A stretch of DNA of 7,551 nt from contig JAJCXU010000541.1 of assembly GCA_029263275.1 (NCBI GenBank), forward strand, positions 1 through 7,551, given 5' to 3'. A program made the translations under genes and the position numbers. Source of the stretch: Ilumatobacter sp. (GTDB lineage: Bacteria > Actinomycetota > Acidimicrobiia > Acidimicrobiales > Ilumatobacteraceae). The notes below the pieces were generated by a model. That model had not been told where the DNA came from and made no database searches. It saw only the letters and a list, made by a program, of their open reading frames with translations. Below are positions 5,645-7,551 of this stretch, in pieces. The stretch's first letter is position 1. Every line of letters begins with the position of its first letter.

Positions 5645-6237
5645 TCGCGCAACTGCTGCAACGTCACGCTCAAGGTCTGTTCTGACACGCGCGAGATGAC
5701 GCGGACCCGCACGATGCCACTCGGGTCGATGATCCACGTCTCGGGCACGAGCGCCACACCGAAGGCAACGTCGATCTGCTCATGTTCGAGCACCACTGGC
5801 CAATCGCCGCCACGCTTGTCGAAGAACTCCTCGACATCGTCGCGCGAGTCGTTGACGACGATCGAATAGAACTCCGCACCATCGGTGCCGAGCGCTTCCT
5901 GCTGCTCGACGAACGACACGAGGTCAGGGTGTTCCGCGATGCACGGCGCGCAGTCCGCGCGGAAGAAGTTGAGGACCACCCAACTGCCCTTGCGCTGCGA
6001 CAGATCGAAGTTCGAACCGTCGAGCAGGCTTCCGACTGCCTCGGGGGCCGGACGGCTGAGCAACGGAGAATCCGCGTCCTCGCCGCCACCGGTGTCTGCT
6101 CCGACGAGCAGCACGAACAGTCCGATCATCACCACCGCGATGCCCAGGGCGACCCACGGTGCGACGGCACGAGGTCGATCGCCACCGGTCAACTCGCTGT
6201 CGGGAGCAGATTCCACGATGTCACTGGCGTCGGTCAT
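5629..6237 (-). CDS. CcmG/DsbE/TlpA-like membrane-anchored thiol-disulfide oxidoreductase
   Basis: A 202-residue protein: an acidic cytosolic N-terminus, one membrane anchor (about 27-46), then a thioredoxin-fold domain outside the membrane. The active site is FFRADCAPCIAEHP with C96 and C99, and the cis-proline loop is ALVPETWIID with P165, as in TlpA/ResA/CcmG proteins (GVxGxPETFxID). In System I, CcmG passes reducing equivalents to CcmH or apocytochrome c. The canonical tryptophan before the first cysteine (WCxPC) is aspartate here (D95), which may change the redox potential or partner docking; this is inference. The start at 6237 overlaps the ccmF stop as ATGA. The gene lies between ccmF and ccmH, the usual ccmG position. 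A gene symbol is withheld because ResA/TlpA-like paralogues cannot be excluded. Confidence 0.87.
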   Translation of the reverse strand: MTDASDIVESAPDSELTGGDRPRAVAPWVALGIAVVMIGLFVLLVGADTGGGEDADSPLLSRPAPEAVGSLLDGSNFDLSQRKGSWVVLNFFRADCAPCIAEHPDLVSFVEQQEALGTDGAEFYSIVVNDSRDDVEEFFDKRGGDWPVVLEHEQIDVAFGVALVPETWIIDPSGIVRVRVISRVSEQTLSVTLQQLREAYAA

Positions 6238-7551
6238 GCGGGCGCCCCAGCGGGTTCAGGCTCGGAATCGTCGTTGGAGACCTCAGCGGTGGTTGCGCCG
6301 GACTGGATCGGCGCCGAGACGGGGTCGATCGCTCGTCGCCGCTTCGATCCGGGGAAGGCTGACAGCAGTGTGCCGATCGCCATCACCAAGCCACCAATCC
6401 AGAGCCAGAGAATCATCGGACGGATGAACGCTTGAATCGACGCCGACGTGTCACCGGGCTGCGACCCTTGTTCGAGTGTGAGGTAGACGTCGTTGGTGAG
6501 CCCGGTCCGGACGCCAGGCGTCGGCACATCCATCCCCATGTTCAAGTACGTCGTGATGGCGGGCACGATGACTTTCGAGTTGTCAAGCAGGACGCGTGCT
6601 TCGAGCGCACTCTCGCTCCCGGCGTCATTGACGTTCTCCCGCAACGATTCGAGGCGGAAGGTGTGCCCCTGCCATTCCTGCTCGACTCCCTGTTCGAGCT
6701 GGAGTCGAGTCGAGTGGGTGAAGCTGTTCGCCGAGGCAAGCGCAACCGCGATCATGATGACACCGAGGTGCACGACCATGCCGCCGTTCGCTCGACCGAC
6801 GAGGCCGCGCCAACCCTGTCGGCGGGTCGCAAGCGTCAACTGGCGCAGTGCCGCACCGGCAGCAAAGCCGCCGAGGGCGAACGCCACCAGAGGTGCCCAT
6901 CCGGTGGCTCCCACCACGACGGCGAGAACCAACGCTCCTGCACCGATCCATGCCGGCCAGAACAGACGCGTGCGGAGAAGCTCCTGGCTCGCCTTGCGCC
7001 ACGGCAGCACGGGCGCGACCGCCATCAAGAAGAGCAAGACCAGCCCAATGGGCATGGTCAGTCGATCGAAGTACGGCGCACCGACGATGGTCCGGCGATC
7101 GTCAAGTGCTTCGACGAGCAAGGGAAAGATCGTGCCGAGCAGGACGATGAACGCGAACACCGTGAAGATCACGTTGTTGGCGAGGAACGCACCTTCGCGA
7201 GACAACGGGGAGTCGATGGCACCCGGCGACCGCAAACGATCACCGCGCCAGGCAATCAGGCCCAGCGAAACAACCACGATGAGCCCGAAGAACCCGAGGA
7301 ACCACGCCCCCACAGGGCCGTCGCCGAACGCATGGACCGATTCGATGACGCCCGAGCGGGTGAGGAACGTGCCGAGAATCGTGAGCGCGAACGTCGACAC
7401 CAGCAGACTCAGATTCCACACGCGCAACATGCCGCGTCGCTCCTGCACGAGCACCGAGTGGATGTACGCGGTGCCGGTCAACCAGGGCAGCAGCGATGCA
7501 TTCTCGACCGGGTCCCATGCCCAGACACCGCCCCAACCGAGCACTTCGTAG
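6234..7551 (-). CDS. ccmF: Cytochrome c haem lyase subunit CcmF, C-terminal 438 residues (5' end outside window)
   Basis: The frame is open to the right edge and ends with TGA at 6236-6234. The fragment starts YEVLGWGGVWAWDPVENASL, the tryptophan-rich WWD haem-handling motif of the CcmF/CcmC/CcsA superfamily, placed between helices. Counting from the GTG codon at 7544, conserved histidines follow in GTAYIHS (H29) and SGVIESVHAFG (H71). A later one is in MVVHLGVIMIAVAL, matching the haem-ligand histidines of E. coli CcmF. Several membrane helices, a CcmF_C-like extracytoplasmic domain (VPTPGVRTGLTNDVYLTL) and a last helix are followed by a basic then acidic cytosolic tail. CcmF normally has ~640-680 residues, so roughly the first third is missing because the window ends, not because the gene is broken. 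The GTG at 7544 is internal, not the start. CcmF attaches haem delivered by CcmE to apocytochrome c. The stop overlaps the next gene's ATG. Confidence 0.95.
   Translation of the reverse strand, partial: YEVLGWGGVWAWDPVENASLLPWLTGTAYIHSVLVQERRGMLRVWNLSLLVSTFALTILGTFLTRSGVIESVHAFGDGPVGAWFLGFFGLIVVVSLGLIAWRGDRLRSPGAIDSPLSREGAFLANNVIFTVFAFIVLLGTIFPLLVEALDDRRTIVGAPYFDRLTMPIGLVLLFLMAVAPVLPWRKASQELLRTRLFWPAWIGAGALVLAVVVGATGWAPLVAFALGGFAAGAALRQLTLATRRQGWRGLVGRANGGMVVHLGVIMIAVALASANSFTHSTRLQLEQGVEQEWQGHTFRLESLRENVNDAGSESALEARVLLDNSKVIVPAITTYLNMGMDVPTPGVRTGLTNDVYLTLEQGSQPGDTSASIQAFIRPMILWLWIGGLVMAIGTLLSAFPGSKRRRAIDPVSAPIQSGATTAEVSNDDSEPEPAGAPA

Noticed and set aside
7542..7544. GTG as start of a short 436-residue CcmF
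   Set aside because: Codons before it (Tyr-Glu) continue the conserved motif, and CcmF normally has about 200 more N-terminal residues. The gene simply runs off the window.
6493..7551. 352-codon plus-strand open frame antisense to ccmF
   Set aside because: Composition is Ser/Arg/Pro/Thr-rich shadow sequence; the opposite strand encodes an unmistakable CcmF.

Overview
The window reads as ordinary chromosome of a high-GC actinobacterium, most plausibly from the Acidimicrobiia (Ilumatobacter-like). That placement is inferred from three things: strong G/C preference at third codon positions, a family A polymerase of the actinobacterial 'exonuclease/DNA polymerase' type, and small membrane proteins with proline-rich N-termini (DUF4328, DUF4190). 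I see no rRNA, tRNA, transposase, integrase, CRISPR array, phage gene or recognisable defence system.

Plus-strand half (1-3777): the 3' end of an Mrp/NBP35-like Fe-S carrier ATPase gene; a minimal zincin metallopeptidase (HExxHxxGxxD); a family A DNA polymerase without a 5' nuclease and with an apparently decayed 3'-5' exonuclease region; a five-helix DUF4328 membrane protein with a proline-rich head; and a SixA-like histidine phosphatase. A short convergent junction (3778-3793) ends this half.

Minus-strand half (7551 down to 3794): a System I cytochrome c maturation operon in the order ccmF (5' end beyond the window), ccmG/dsbE-like thioredoxin, ccmH, ccmI-like TPR protein. The genes are joined by ATGA or ATGACTGA stop/start overlaps. 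CcmF is the haem lyase core, the CcmG-like and CcmH proteins supply thiol redox chemistry for the apocytochrome CxxCH motif, and the CcmI-like protein would present the apocytochrome. A separate DUF4190 membrane protein gene with a proline-rich tandem repeat follows, probably from its own leaderless promoter.

The most notable local structure is at the ccmG-ccmH junction. An exact 18-bp direct repeat with 26-bp period has converted one ATGA overlap into two, leaving a 9-codon mini-ORF that bridges the genes. Other points of interest are System I genes in an actinobacterial-looking background, a DCAPC active site in the CcmG-like protein, the non-canonical polymerase active site, and two putative leaderless promoters. 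I found no convincing new multi-gene system.
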